Source of the DNA: Myxocyprinus asiaticus
Lineage: Eukaryota > Chordata > Actinopteri > Cypriniformes > Catostomidae
DNA length: 64,000 bases
Assembly (NCBI RefSeq): GCF_019703515.2
Contig: NC_059382.1
Coordinates: forward strand, 16,618,501-16,682,500
Direction of reading: 5' to 3'
Positions 12,638 to 25,600 of the stretch are shown here, in pieces; positions within the stretch are counted from its first letter, which is position 1, and the number at the start of each line of letters is the position of its first letter. Made by a program: the position numbers and the translations under genes. The notes under the pieces were generated by a model that did not search any database, was not told the DNA's origin, and saw nothing but the letters and a program-made list of their open reading frames with translations.

Positions 12638-12830
12638 TTAAAATGGTAGTTCACCTAAAAATATAAATTCTGTCATAATTTACTCACCCTCATGTTGTTC
12701 CAAGCCCATATTGCATTTATTTCCTCTGTGGAACACAAAAGGAGATGTTAAGCAGAATGACAACCTTAGTCACCATTCACTTTTATTGCGTCTTTTTTAT
12801 GAAAGTGAATGGTGACTGAGTACTCAATAC
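12638..12830. repeat. TTAA foldback family, left-half fragment
   Basis: Left-end landmarks GGTAGTTCACCTAAAAATAT and TCATAATTTACTCACCCTCA, then TGTTGTTCCAAGCCCAT, are shared with the copies at 30141, 38427 and 56333. The inner palindrome GTCACCATTCACTTT against AAAGTGAATGGTGAC lies at 12770-12826. The right end is missing. Confidence 0.75.
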
Positions 12831-15800
12831 CTTTTTTTTCTTCATTTAGTATGTCTAATTAAAAACTTCCTTTTTGTGAAATGAAAACTTTGCTTAAAAA
12901 ATGTAGTAAGTGCCACTTGGTTTGATATTTTGTTATCTAGTGCAATGATATTCATTGTGGCTTAGTGTCCAAATACCTTTTTGGAGCCACTTTTGGAGAA
13001 CTGTCTCATTCATGTGTATCTGACCATTTTTGCCCGGTGATAATATCACCCATTTATGTGTGTGTGTGCATATACAAACCTGCAACAGATGGGTGAAAAG
13101 AGAGGGACCTTGATGAGAGAAAGGATGAATGAATCTAGCAAGGCAAATATTTATTTACCAGATGAGTTCTGCTTGTCCATCTCTCCCTGCTTTACAAGCG
13201 AAGGCTGCTGCCTGCGTCCTTCACATGAGAATAACTGAGTGTGGGGAGAGAGGGTGTGTTTGGGGGCACTGGGTTACAGAAGTAAGCCATGCATGAGAGA
13301 CACAGACAAGGGATTGTGTTAAGTAGAGGAAGAAGTGATGATTTGAATGCTTGTGAGTGTGCATGTGGAGCAGACAATGAAGGCCAGGGTGAATCTTGTG
13401 AATCTCGTGTCCAGATCACATTTCACCCCACAGTCAAAAGAAGAAATATATAAAAATTATATTTTTCATAAAGATTTTTCATAAAGAAGCGTATTTTTAG
13501 GTTTATTGAGATTTTTTGCATTGTGACATTATTTTCATTTACATATTGCATGCAAATTTACTTCCTTGTAATGTGTCGACATGTTTTGTTTTTTGTTTTT
13601 TATCTCAATCATGATGTCTGTATTACAGTAAATCATTACACCATTATTCTCAGTGGTGACTCATTATTTTCTCATTACTGTAATACAGTATATTTACTGT
13701 ATTAATGAATATAACTCATATTAAAGAAAAATTACACCATTATTTTCAGTGGTAACTCTCATTAGATTTTCAATACTGTAATACAGTATTTCTTAGCATA
13801 AATAAAATCATACTACCATGATATATATATATACTGTAAATACTTCAAAATGTTCATAATATATTATTATTTGTTTCAAATGACCTTATTACGAATGAGT
13901 TTTATTGTATGGCAGTAATAAGAATGTTTTAATAAAATTCAGTATAGCGGAGAGGCAATATGGCCGATATGGGAAAGATTGGTATAGTTGAAATCCTCAT
14001 GACCCAAGGAATCTATAGACATCGCACGTGATTTTTGGACATATGGTGCAAAAGTTACTGGCAAAATCAAATGTTTGACCTCATTAATTTTGTGTTTGCG
14101 TAACTTGTCAATACAGTAGAAAATCAGAATTCAGTATCATTAATTCTGTGAGGCTCAGTCTGGAGATTATTTTGAGACATGTTTTGTGCAAATCAGGCAA
14201 AGTTTGTAGGAGCTTTAGGCAAAAAATTAAAAAGAACATAATTCAATATGGCGGCCACCGTAATGGGAGTTTTTAATATAAAGGGTCCATTTAAATCATC
14301 AGAAATAAATTAATCAGATGCAAAAGTAATTTAGTTTCTAGGACAAACAGTAAAAAATACAAAAAATAAAATAAAATTACAAAAGAAAAGTAATTTTTTT
14401 AACTAGTGGTGGTGTGTTGATGTCACTTTCACTTGGTGTCCTAGAGACATATTTTCCCATATTATCCCATATTTTGTCTGGGGGCTATTCCTTCCCATTG
14501 TGAATATGTGCCAAAACCCCTTCAGGGCTTATAAGCCTTTTGTAGGTTTATTTCCTCAAAATGTGTGAACACTTTGCCTCTGTGCTTTCAAAACATTTAT
14601 TTGATTGAGAATCCAACCAGCCTGACAGAGCAACATTTGCTCAACCGATGGCTTGAATTTGGGGTGGGGCCAAACCCTTTGTTCTTTTTTTTTTTTCAAG
14701 AAACACTGTTTGAAAACAATCATTATGTTGACCTGTTGTACATTTTAGGCCTATTTTAGGTTTATTTATTTTTTTTAGGCTTATTAGGTTTTACCAAAAT
14801 CCCAGAACAAAGACAAAATTATGAAATGTAACTCGTCTTACAGCTACAGCCACTAAACTTGGCACAGACCTTCAGACTGTTCTGACTTAGTGATATATCT
14901 TTTCTAACTAATTGGACTCAGTGTTTACACAGGGGACAATTGAATATCCTAAAAGTCCCTTAGACACATATTGATTAGGAAAAATTCCACAAAAAAAAAA
15001 AACAATCTGACTAACTAACATGCTATCTAATTAGCAGACTCTTTGGTTTTTTTTGTAGGTCTGTAAAACCTTCAGACCTCCAGTTAAAAAAAATTTTTAT
15101 AAAAAAAAACATGCCAGGTTTTGTCAAGCGAACATCACAGTTTGTCTTGACGAACTTGCCTGCGTAGTTATTTTTGCAGTTCTGTTTGAGACCCTTGTGG
15201 TCTGGAAATTATATACATCACAATTACACTGTTTAATAAAAACATTTCTGATTTATTTCTTTTAATTCTGAGGTGAAATATGACATGTTCTTGTCAGTTT
15301 TCATGAGATTCAGCCTCACAGCGGATGGCAATGTGAAAAGAGGGCCACTTCAGGCAGGATAAGAACGCATGGCACAGCATACAAGAGAAGCAGACAAGTA
15401 CACAGACTGACAGACAAGGAAAACAGAAAGGCTATGGCACTGAGACAGAGCACTCGGTCCAGACAGGTAGCAGGATATGCGTGTTCTTCTGTTTATAAGC
15501 TGCCCAGTCGCAGAGACCTGCACAGACTGTCCTATGTGTCACAGAGTTGTACTGGCCACTTTAGATACAGTAGCTGAAGTCTGAACAGGAGGTTACAAGG
15601 TGAATAAAATGGAGCGATTTAGAACTGCTACTGTTTGTATGAGCATATAAAGAAAGAGAGAAAATGTGCCTCTGTCCTATTAATAATACCTGTCCTAAAT
15701 GTGTCTGATTCGAGATAGCCAGCTCACCATACAGCAACCTCTCCTCTCTTTTTCTCTTTTCCTTTCCTCTCATATTGTTCTCTCCCCCATTTCTCCTGCA

Positions 15801-16159
15801 CTCATAATTTATGTGCTACTGTTTCATGTTTATCCTGCATTTAAATTTCACACAGAGGAGAGGCGGCAGAAGTGCTCCAGTCAATATATGGGCTAACACT
15901 TAACAACCCCTGCTGAAGCAAACAAAAACAGATTGTTGGCTCTTCAAATGGCTCCTCAGATATCCACCTCTCTGGAATGCTTGTTACTGTCCTGCAAAGT
16001 GGCGGAAGGAAGCCAAGGACGACTTGTAATAGCATCTCTTCAGAGTGTGCTGTACTGTAGATGATGGGATCGCTACATTATGGGGTTACTCACTAATGTC
16101 CTCCAGTGATCATTTTTCTATTTTGTTAGTTGCATAGTAAGTAGGCATTTAGCACAACA
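12831..16159. other. Long non-coding stretch
   Basis: AT-rich sequence without a supported exon. A local near-duplication of ATTACACCATTATTCTCAGTGGTGACTC-type sequence occurs at about 13637-13680 and again at 13731-13760. No complete transposon ends were found. Confidence 0.4.
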
Positions 16160-16400
16160 GTTCTCAACTTGGTGGGTCGTGACCCAAAAAATTGGAGAAC
16201 TGTTCTCATATGGTCATGGACAGCAGGGAAAAATACAATAATAAAATGCAACTAACTATTTAATCGTGCATAGTTAAGATAAATAGGCTTATTAACTTTT
16301 AAAAGGGAGAATGAAAATGCTTTTCATGTGTTTTGTTGTTGACCTTATAGGCTATAGTATGTGATTAGTCAAACTCTATGGTATTTTGGTGCAAATCCAT
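16160..16400. repeat. hAT-like MITE left-end fragment
   Basis: CAGTTCTCAACTTGGTGGGT at 16167-16186 and the interior TTAACTTTTAAAAGGGAGAA at about 16292 closely resemble the element at 61685-62546. No matching right end follows, so this is a truncated copy. Confidence 0.55.
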
Positions 16401-16927
16401 CAGTCAGTTTGTAATGTGTTTAATACTAATTCAGAAACAGATTCAGCTGCTAAATACCTTTGTTGTTTATGCATTTACAAAACTGCCAGTTTTCCTTTTC
16501 AGCCTACAGTATGTCACATTGTTAATTTTGCAAAATGTTTGGCCTATGTCAGTATTTATTCATTTTAATCTTTAAAGGATATTTGGTCTATTTTTTTACA
16601 ATAAACAATTCTTGTACTGTATTGGGTTGCCACATTACCAAGCAATGAAAGCTTTTCCATGTAAATAAAGTTTTTGTCCTAACCAGCCACAAGCTCAACA
16701 CGAGACAAGTGATGAGAAAAAGGCATTTCGTTGGCGTTTTATAGAGCTCAACAGTCTGGTAAAGGAAGTAATAATTCCATTTCTTTTTTTCGATAGGGGA
16801 ATTGATTATTAAAAATAAGCTTTAAAGACCTATCATGAGCGCTGAGTTTGTTAATCGGTGGTAATGCTTTTGTTGAAGCCATCTGTCTGTTATTTCAACA
16901 TAATTTTTTTAAAAACCATGTTTAATA

Positions 16928-17090
16928 ATGGAATTCCTGGTGAAGTACTACACTACCTATGATCCTGAGGAGGAAAATCCACCAATCAGAGAGTCATGGC
17001 AAACAAACCACGGCAAAAGAGCCCAGCAGCGACCGCCTACTCCCATGACTCACTGCAAATGTCACAATCGAGTCAATGTCCTTTCATTCT
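16928..17090. repeat. Module A, copy 1 of a composite repeat
   Basis: Starting GGAATTCCTGGTGAAGTACT, this block is similar over its length to 22908-23050. In both places it is followed at once by a Tc1-derived foldback, so the two parts behave as one composite repeat. Confidence 0.65.
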
Positions 17091-17110
17091 GTAGTTATTC
17101 ATATATTTGT

Positions 17111-17677
17111 ATTCACCGATCAGCCACAATTAAAACCACCTGCCTAATATTGTGTAGGTCCCCCTCGTGCCACCAAAATAGTGCCAACCCGCATCTCAGA
17201 ATAGCATTCTGAGATGTTATTCTTCTCACCACAATTGTACAGAGCAATTATCTGAGATACCGTAGACTTTGTCAGTTCAAACCAGTCTGGCCATTCTCTG
17301 TTGACCTCTCTCATCAACAAGGCGTTTCCATCCTCAGAACTGCCCCTCACTGGATGTTTTTTTGTTTTTGGCACCATTCAGATTAGATTCTAGAGATTGT
17401 TGTGCGTGAAAATCTCAGGAGATCAGCAGTTACAGAAATACTTAAACCAGCCCATCTAGCACCAACAATCATGCCACGGTCCAAATCACTGAGATCACAT
17501 TTTTTCCCCATTCTGGTGGTTGATGTGAATATTAACATAAGCTCCTGACCTGTATCTGCCTGATTTTATGCACTGCACTGCTGCCACATGATTGGCTGAT
17601 TAAATAATCGCATGGATGATTGTTGGTGCCAGACGGGCTGGTTTGAGTTTTCTGTAACTGCTGATCTCCTGGGATTA
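17111..17677. mobile_element. Tc1-derived foldback, copy 1 (right arm truncated)
   Basis: The left arm (17111-17500) contains, on the minus strand, the N-terminal part of a Tc1/mariner transposase with the words [19 protein letters not shown] and others; the right arm (about 17600-17677) has the same sequence inverted, starting ATCGCATGGATGATTGTTGG and ending early at CTCCTGGGATT. Two head-to-head transposase 5' halves therefore form the palindrome. No catalytic half is present, so the element depends on a relative such as the one at 38761-39980. Confidence 0.75.
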
Positions 17678-18051
17678 ACTTAACTTTTAGTAAGGTGAAT
17701 TGCATTCCATTCAAAGTACACCAAAACAAAGCAAAACCTCAGTGTAAAACTTATAAATTAACCTCTGTTTTAAATAAATTCTTATGTTAATTTTTGTCTA
17801 GCACTTTATCATCTCTGAAGGTTATTTCAAAAGACGTTCCCTTCGCATTCATGCTGCTTCCATATTGTTCATATGGCTAGCAGGGGCCCACTCTACTGGA
17901 GACATGGATGTCTGTCTGACTGACATTTCCACTTTAGAGCGATTGATCTGGCGACTGTGCGGACCCTTCTGTTCACTTATGGCTTGATTGATTTGAATTG
18001 CTATAGGGTGTTGATCAAGTTCATTGATTGGTTGATTGTGGTGTTTGTCAG
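17678..18051. other. Intron sequence before the first visible dph1 exon
   Basis: Non-coding. The acceptor of the following exon is TTTGTCAG ending at 18051, preceded by a weak T/G-rich tract. Confidence 0.6.
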
Positions 18052-18173
18052 ATTCACAGATGCGGACACTCTGGTGATGGGAGATGTGACATATGGGGCC
18101 TGCTGTGTGGACGACTTCACTGCCCGCGCTTTGGGAGCTGACTTCATGGTGCATTACGGGCACAGCTGTCTCA
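18052..18173 (+). CDS. dph1: dph1 exon a ([12 protein letters not shown])
   Basis: The exon lies between TTTGTCAG and GTGAGT. It begins with the last base of an Arg codon and ends with the first base of an Ile codon (phase 1 donor). It encodes fragment residues 1-40, with [20 protein letters not shown] and [15 protein letters not shown]. The CC pair (18101-18106) provides the first cluster cysteine of the family; the HYGHSC motif is also strongly conserved. The split first codon proves that another coding exon precedes it. Confidence 0.96.
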
Positions 18174-21100
18174 GTGAGTTATGCACACACTAACACAATC
18201 TTCCTTCATATATAAATTAACATAGTTATAAATTACATAACCTAACATTAAAGGGATCATTCACCCAAAAAGGACAATTCTGTCAACGTTTGCTCAACCT
18301 CGTGTTTAAGTAAACTATCCCTTTAATTCTTATACAGGAAGACATCTCAGGTTTCCCCTCATCTGTCATCTTTTCTACATTTCTCTGATTTCTCTTGTGC
18401 CCGTTTCAGGGTCTTTTATTAACAGATAACCGCTAAAAGCAAAAATAAGTGAGAGATAGATGGAGACTAAGAAATCTCCAGGGTGTCTCTAAGAGCAAAG
18501 GTTGGAGACAGTCGGTCGTGGTAAGGAGTGGCAACATATAGATTTTACTGTTGAAGTGCTTTGCACAGCCACTCTGAATAGCTCAGTTTGGGAGCTGGTC
18601 CAAGCTGTTATGTGTAAGGGATAGCAGAGGTTCTGAATGGACCTGCCTGCACATTTACTCAGCAGATCAATAGCTGAACATGCATTAAGGTTATCCTTTG
18701 AAAGGCTTGGAGGTGCTGTCCAAGAGGAGGCCGCCCCTTCACCCCCCGCTGTCTGTCAGCAACACAACATACAGTAGAGGAGATGCTAAATCAATAGGGC
18801 CAATATATCTCCAGCAGAACAATCACACCTTGCCCAAATACCAGAGCCGGCCAAGGGAATATTAATCCAGACCTTTAACTGTGGACTGAAGCCTCTTGCA
18901 AAACACAACACACACATATTCAAAGGCCGCGTTTATACATGTGATCACAAGTGCTTAGAACTATATACAGGTGTAAATGGGATCCAAATTGTTTTGTGAT
19001 CAGATCACTGAAACCACATACTGCAAGTCTGAAACACATGTGATTTGCAGTGTTTTTGAAGTGTAAATGCTCATCTAACAGTGAATGACAGCCAACTCAC
19101 CTGTCAATCAACCAGTGCTGTAACAGGGATTTTGAATGCCAGATTTTCAAAGTGGACTTTTGAAGAGTGGTGGTGATTTTTATTCATTTTATTGACTCGA
19201 TTCTTTTGATTCCGTTCAACAAAAAGGTTTGTTCTGATTTGTTCATTGATTCGTTCACTGACCATATCTTCAAGTTAAGCCTTTGCACCTGAGATGGTGC
19301 AAAATGACCGTCTTCTAAGATATTGCATTGAACCAAAAGCTGTCAACATTTCTAATTATCCTTTATTAAAATTCTACTAAGAGACTTAAGCACTGCAGTG
19401 TGTTAAAACATCATAACTCCCCACAAATGACAACAAAGCATATCTATCATACTGTGAAATGCTGTGCACGACTTTTTTTATCAAGCTATACAAAAAAAGG
19501 ACAACACTACTGCCTAAAAACAATTATGAGTTTCAATAAAAAACTTTATCATTGTCATTGTAATGTGTGGTCATCACTCACTTTTATTAATGATTCATCC
19601 GGCACCTTTTCTTGTTGAACAAGATTGACGACATGAATGAAAGACATGCAGCTCCTCCTCTCATTCAGCAGATCATGGTTCGTGATGACTGATTCGTTCA
19701 TGTTGGTTACGACTCACAAACGAGTTTACCAGTACATTCAGTTTGCTCACGTCACGAACGAAATGACCAACTAGTTCAGTGAAGGGGTGTATTCGCTTAG
19801 TGGGTCAAACCAACCAATGATATACTCCTTTACAGCCCGCTCTCTAATGCTATTTGCTCATGCTGAAGTCGGTCTTTAAAAGCACGACACAGGAAAACAA
19901 ATGGAATTTTCACAAATGTTCTACAAATGTACAAAGACAGTTTAAAAATAGTCTAAACACCATAACCATTTTCACTACAAATGGCAGGTCTTTTTTCCCT
20001 ATATTTAGTCTAATTCTTGGCTTAATTATTACCAAAACAAAGAAAAAGTTCAAGAAAAGACTAAACATCTTACACTGTGCATCAAAGCACAACATTTCCA
20101 TCTGTAATTCATGTTATTTTTACTGAATGGTCTTCAGTAATTTTTACACATTCATAAATTGGGAATCATGTTTTGTGTATACCTGTAAACTTGTACTAAG
20201 TGCATTTCACCCATTTCACTCCTTGTTGAACGTGATTGACTCACATGCCAAACTGAACGAACGACAAGCCTCCATCTCATTCAGTCGTTCAGCAGATCTT
20301 CGTTCACGAGTCATTCGCGAACGTGTTGTTCAGACTCAAATGACCGACAAGTTTAGTGAAGGGGCATATTCGTTCAGAGGGTGAAACCAATGATATTCTC
20401 CTTCACAGCGTGCACTCAAATGCTGTTGGCTCACACTGAAGTCAGTCTTCACGGGGATGAAAAGGAGTAGAGATCATTGGCTTCGAAAGGGAGAGACGTC
20501 AATGAACAAAAAATATGAGTTAGTGTATGGAGGTGAACGAGAACGATTAATTCACTTGTTCAAAAAGACTGATTTGTTCACGAACAAAACATCACTACTT
20601 TTGAACCCCACTCTATGGATATACAGTATATAAATATACATAAAACAGGGATAACCCAGCCATGTCAAACCAGGAAATATCAGGGAAATTACATGGAAAT
20701 TAATTTGTCAACCTTTTGGGAGCCCTTATATTGAGCAAATTCCTATTTTCCTGTTTTGTTTGGGGGGTTTTTTCAGCTTTTGCTTGGCAGATCACTTTTC
20801 ATGGCTCTGCTTGTTTGTTGCCAATATACCTTTTTTATTTTCCTTGTACTTTGAGAACAATAATATGAATATCTCGCAATCTACCCGGAATATCGCTTCT
20901 CAAAACATAAGCTAAAAGCTTATATGCAGTACAGTAGAAAAATTGCAGTACATTTTTAACCTTTGTGCTCTGTGTGAATAAGTCTTTAAAGTGAAACAAA
21001 TATGAATTACAATTCAGAGTAAATTCATTGTGTTGTATTACAAGAACATGTTGTTAATTAATTCATTGACATTAACAGACTTTAATTGATTTATTGAAAA

Positions 21101-21639
21101 TTGCACTGAAAGTTGCACCTTGTCTAAAGTAATATTTCATAAGTTAAAGTAAAATTTTAACACATTTTCTGAAAAGGAAAATGACAGGCTTGTTGACTAT
21201 AAGGCATACGCAGTTTAAACATGGTAACACTTTACTATTAGGTTCCATTTGTTGACATTAGTTAATGCATTATGTATCATGAACAAACAATTAACAATAT
21301 ATGTTTTACAGCATTATTTAAACTTTATTAATGTTAGTTAATAAAACATTTTTATTAATTGTTTATTATTAGTTTATGTTAGTTCATAGTGCATTAACTA
21401 ATGTTAACATATAGGCTACCACTTGTGATTTTAAAAATGCATTAGTATGTTTAAATTAACATTAAGTGAAATTAATAAAGGCTGTAAAAGTAATGTTCAT
21501 TGTTAGTTCATGTTAACTAATGTTGTGAATTTATGTTAACAAATGGAACCTTATTGTAAAGTGTTAGGCTACTTTAAACACTGTAGTACACAATATGTTT
21601 GTTGTGCTGTGCTGTGCCTTCAAGCAGTGATGTAGCTTA

Positions 21640-21685
<46 letters not shown>

Positions 21686-22581
21686 ATGACACATGTTGTG
21701 TAAGCTGTTCTGCATGGCTGACACCTCCATGTGCTGCAAGATGTGGAAATAAAAGTCAATAAGGTCCTCAAACGCCAGTATAAGATTAAAGAAACTCTAC
21801 CTGACAACCAGGACACACACTCTTGCCCTCTCTCAATCGTCCTCTCTCTCTCTCTCTCTTTCTCATACTCTCACTTTTGCTTTAACCCTTCCCCCAGGGC
21901 TCGACAAGGTCTTTCTTCAGTCCAAGAAGGCTTGGAAGTTTAATGCTCCTGGAAAATTGAAATCAGGACTATATTATGATTGTATTCAGTTAGTAACCAT
22001 ACCAAGTGCATTTGAAAGCAATATTAAATGTAATAATAATCCTAATACTAATAGTGGTTCTAGGAAGAATGTAAGCCATCAGTTTCATCTGTCTAAAAAA
22101 CAAGTACCTGGAAAATCAATGTCGAGCTCTGCCTCCCCCTTCTTTTTCAGATGTAAGCAGTCTTTCATTTTCGCAGACTTTATGAAGCTCCTCAATCATA
22201 TCTGCATAGAATTTAACTCAGAGAGTGGTGTGTGTATATGTGTGAGTGCAAGAAGGAGAGAGGAAAGGAGATGAGTTGCTGGAGACGGTGACTGAATCCA
22301 CGACTCTTATTGACAAAGCTGTAATTGCAGTGAGTAAGTGCTCTCAGTCTGTCGTGCTAATTGGATAAGAGAAATGGGTCGATACCACTTAACTCCCCCC
22401 GGCCCCTCCCCATTTTTTCTTTTGTTTTTTAGCACCTGCGGAAAGAGGCTGCCACCACAAGTGTGTTTATGTCATACGTGTGTAAAAATAACCCTCTCTG
22501 CATATGTGCTCATTCTGACACTGACCCACTTAAACACTTAACAAAACTTTAGTGCCACAGCCAATGAAATCTCTCTCTCTC

Positions 22582-22639
<58 letters not shown>

Positions 22640-25600
22640 CTCCCTCCATCTCCCCCTACCGTGTACATCACCTCCTCCACTAACAAATCGAAAGCACAGG
22701 GCTCCTACTATTCCTATTCTGTGCCCTTTTCGGATCTTCCTCTGTTTGTGATTATGGATTGAAGTTCCAAACGCTCCCAATGTTTTCCCGTCACCCACTC
22801 CTGGCTTTCCCATCTCTATACCATGAAAAACACATGCATCCCAAAGACATCTATTCAGTGTGTGCATTTTCAAGACAAAACTATCGTGAGCTCCAAGGTT
22901 GTTCGTGGAATTCTTGGTGAAGAACTACACTACATAATCGTAAAGAGAAACGATCCACCAATAATAGAGAAAATAGTGGCTAACAGACCACAGCAGTGAC
23001 CGCCCACTTCCAAGACACTGAGATTGACGCAACTGAGTCGGTCTTCCAACACTCTCAAATATATTTATATATATCTGAATATTTTGCAATGTACTTTAAA
23101 TATATTGATTTTATACTTACCACGTGGCACCAACAAGCATGCCACGCTCCAAATTACTGAGATATGTGCATGTACATTTTTCCACATTTTGATGGTTGAT
23201 GTGAACATGAACTGAAGCTCCTGACCCATATCTGCGTGATTTTATACACTGCACTGCTGCCACACGATTGGCTGATTAGATAATCGCATGGATGATTGTT
23301 GGTACCAGATGGGCTGGTTTGAGTATTTCTGTAACTGCTGATCTCCTGGGATTTTCATGCATGACAGTCTCTAGAATCTACTCTGAATGGTGCCAAAAAC
23401 AAAAAACATCCAGTGAGGGGCAGTTCTGCGGATGGAAACGCCTTGTTGATGAGAGAGGTCAGCAGAGAATGATCAGACTGGTTCGAACTGACAAAGTCTA
23501 CGGTAATTCAGATAACTGCTCTGTACAACTGTGGTGAGAAGACTGATATCTCAGAATGCTATTCACCTCCTTTTTGGTCTTGAGCAGGCTGCAATCGCTG
23601 TGGTTTTATCAGTTTGGGCCCTACCAGCCCGTGACCCAAATGGAAGCCCAGATTCCATACTTCCACCCACCCAATTGCACACTTTGGGTTTGCCGTGAGT
23701 CCCGCCCATCTCAACCACCTCAGGACAGCCCTTAGAAGCCGCAGGTGCCGCTACCAATCATTACTGAAAATGATGACGTCATCTAGATAGGCAGTGGTGT
23801 AAGCAGCGTGCGGTCTGAGGATTCTGTCCATGAGCCGCTGAAACGTAGCCGGGGCCCCGAACAAACCGAACGGAAGTGTCACGAATTGGTGTAATCCGAA
23901 CGGTGTGGAAAATGCCATCTATTCATGGGACTTGGGAGTTAAGGGGATCTGCCAATATCCCTTAGTTAAATCCAGTGTTAAATAAAGTGAGCCTCGCCTA
24001 ACCGATCGAGCAGCTCATCAATCCGAGGCATCGAGTATGCATCAAATTTAGAAACCGCATTTACTTTTCTATAATCCACACAGAACTGGACTGTCCCGTC
24101 GCTCTTAGGAACCAAAACCACCGGGCTGGCCCAGTCACTGTGGGATACTTCTATTACCCGATAGCCAGCATGGCCTTTAATTTTTCCCGAACCACTTTTT
24201 TTTTTGTGCTCGGGTAATCGGTAGGGACGACTACATAGCACTACCCCAGGGGTCGTCTCGATATGGTGCTTTATGAGATTCATATGGCTGGGAAGAGGTG
24301 AGAACACATCGGAGTGTGGCAACCTCCTTGATTTGTGATGGTGAGAGGTGGTCTCTGCAAGTGACCGGGGTGACTCGATCGGTGGCTTTTAAGTTCACCT
24401 CCGGTCTGAAGCAATACAAGGAATTTATCTCCCTGTGTAAAGCCAGCTTTGGTGTTCATGAGCCTGGAGCAAATTCTGATGTGTTACAGTTGCAATCAAA
24501 ATTATTCAGCCCCCCTGACCAGCAATACATTCTGGTGATGTGAATTAAAACACATCAACTAAAACCTCAGTAAAAAGTCAAAGTAAGTTTTTAATACACA
24601 TTTGAGTGATTTTGAGAACAAAGAGTTCAGTTTACCCAAATTTTAAAATAAAAAATAACTAATTCTCTCCACAAATGTCATGTCAAAAATATTCAGCCCC
24701 CAAATTCAATCATTTGTGGAGCATCCTTTATCCTTAATAACAACAAATAAATGTTTCAGGTAAGTGTTCTCAGGCTTCGGACACCTCTCTATTAGAATTT
24801 TTACACATTTCTCATGAGCAAAAGCTTCCAGCTCATTGACATTCTTGGTTTCTGTGCTGCCACTGCTTCCTTGAAATCCCAACAAAGGTTTGCAATGGGA
24901 TTTTAATGATGGACTGAAAGAGCCATTTAAGGACATTCCACAACCTATCCCTGAACCAGATTTTGAACAACTTGGATGTATCCTTGGTGTTATTGTCTTG
25001 CTGGAAAGTCCAGTGATCACCGAGCTTCAGTTTACACACTGAAGGCATCACATTTTTTATGCCAAAATGGCCTGATACCTGAAATAATCCATGGTGTCAG
25101 TCACATAGTCAGGATAGCTGTTTCCTGCAGCTGCAAAACACCCCCATAACAGGACTGTGGGGATGGTGTCGTTCCTGTCATCACCTTGTCATCTTACTCC
25201 AGACGTACTGCTGACCCATGGGTCTAAAACTCATTTTTAGTTTAGTGTCATACATCTATAAAACCTTCTTCCAGGACTCCACAGGTCTTTCCTAATTACT
25301 TCTTGAATATTCAAGTCAACATTTCCCTTCGTGAAGTTTTGCTTTCTTCCACACCCCAAGAAGGTTGTTGTTGTACCATATTTAAAAAAATGTATGAATG
25401 GTGCTGCCAGTTTGTCTATTAGAAATTGAAGTGCCTTAAAACTTATATTTTAAAACTTAAATAAGTGCCATTGCGGATTGATGACTTAATTTTGTTTTAA
25501 AACAATTACTTGTGTAGCCTTACATATTTAAGAAACAGTTACATGCAATAGGTGTTGAATAATTATGACATGGCTGTATTTACATAAAAATCCTGCTATT

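Noticed and set aside
22538..22873. 111-codon minus-strand frame
   Set aside because: Its Arg-Glu repeats are a translated CT microsatellite.
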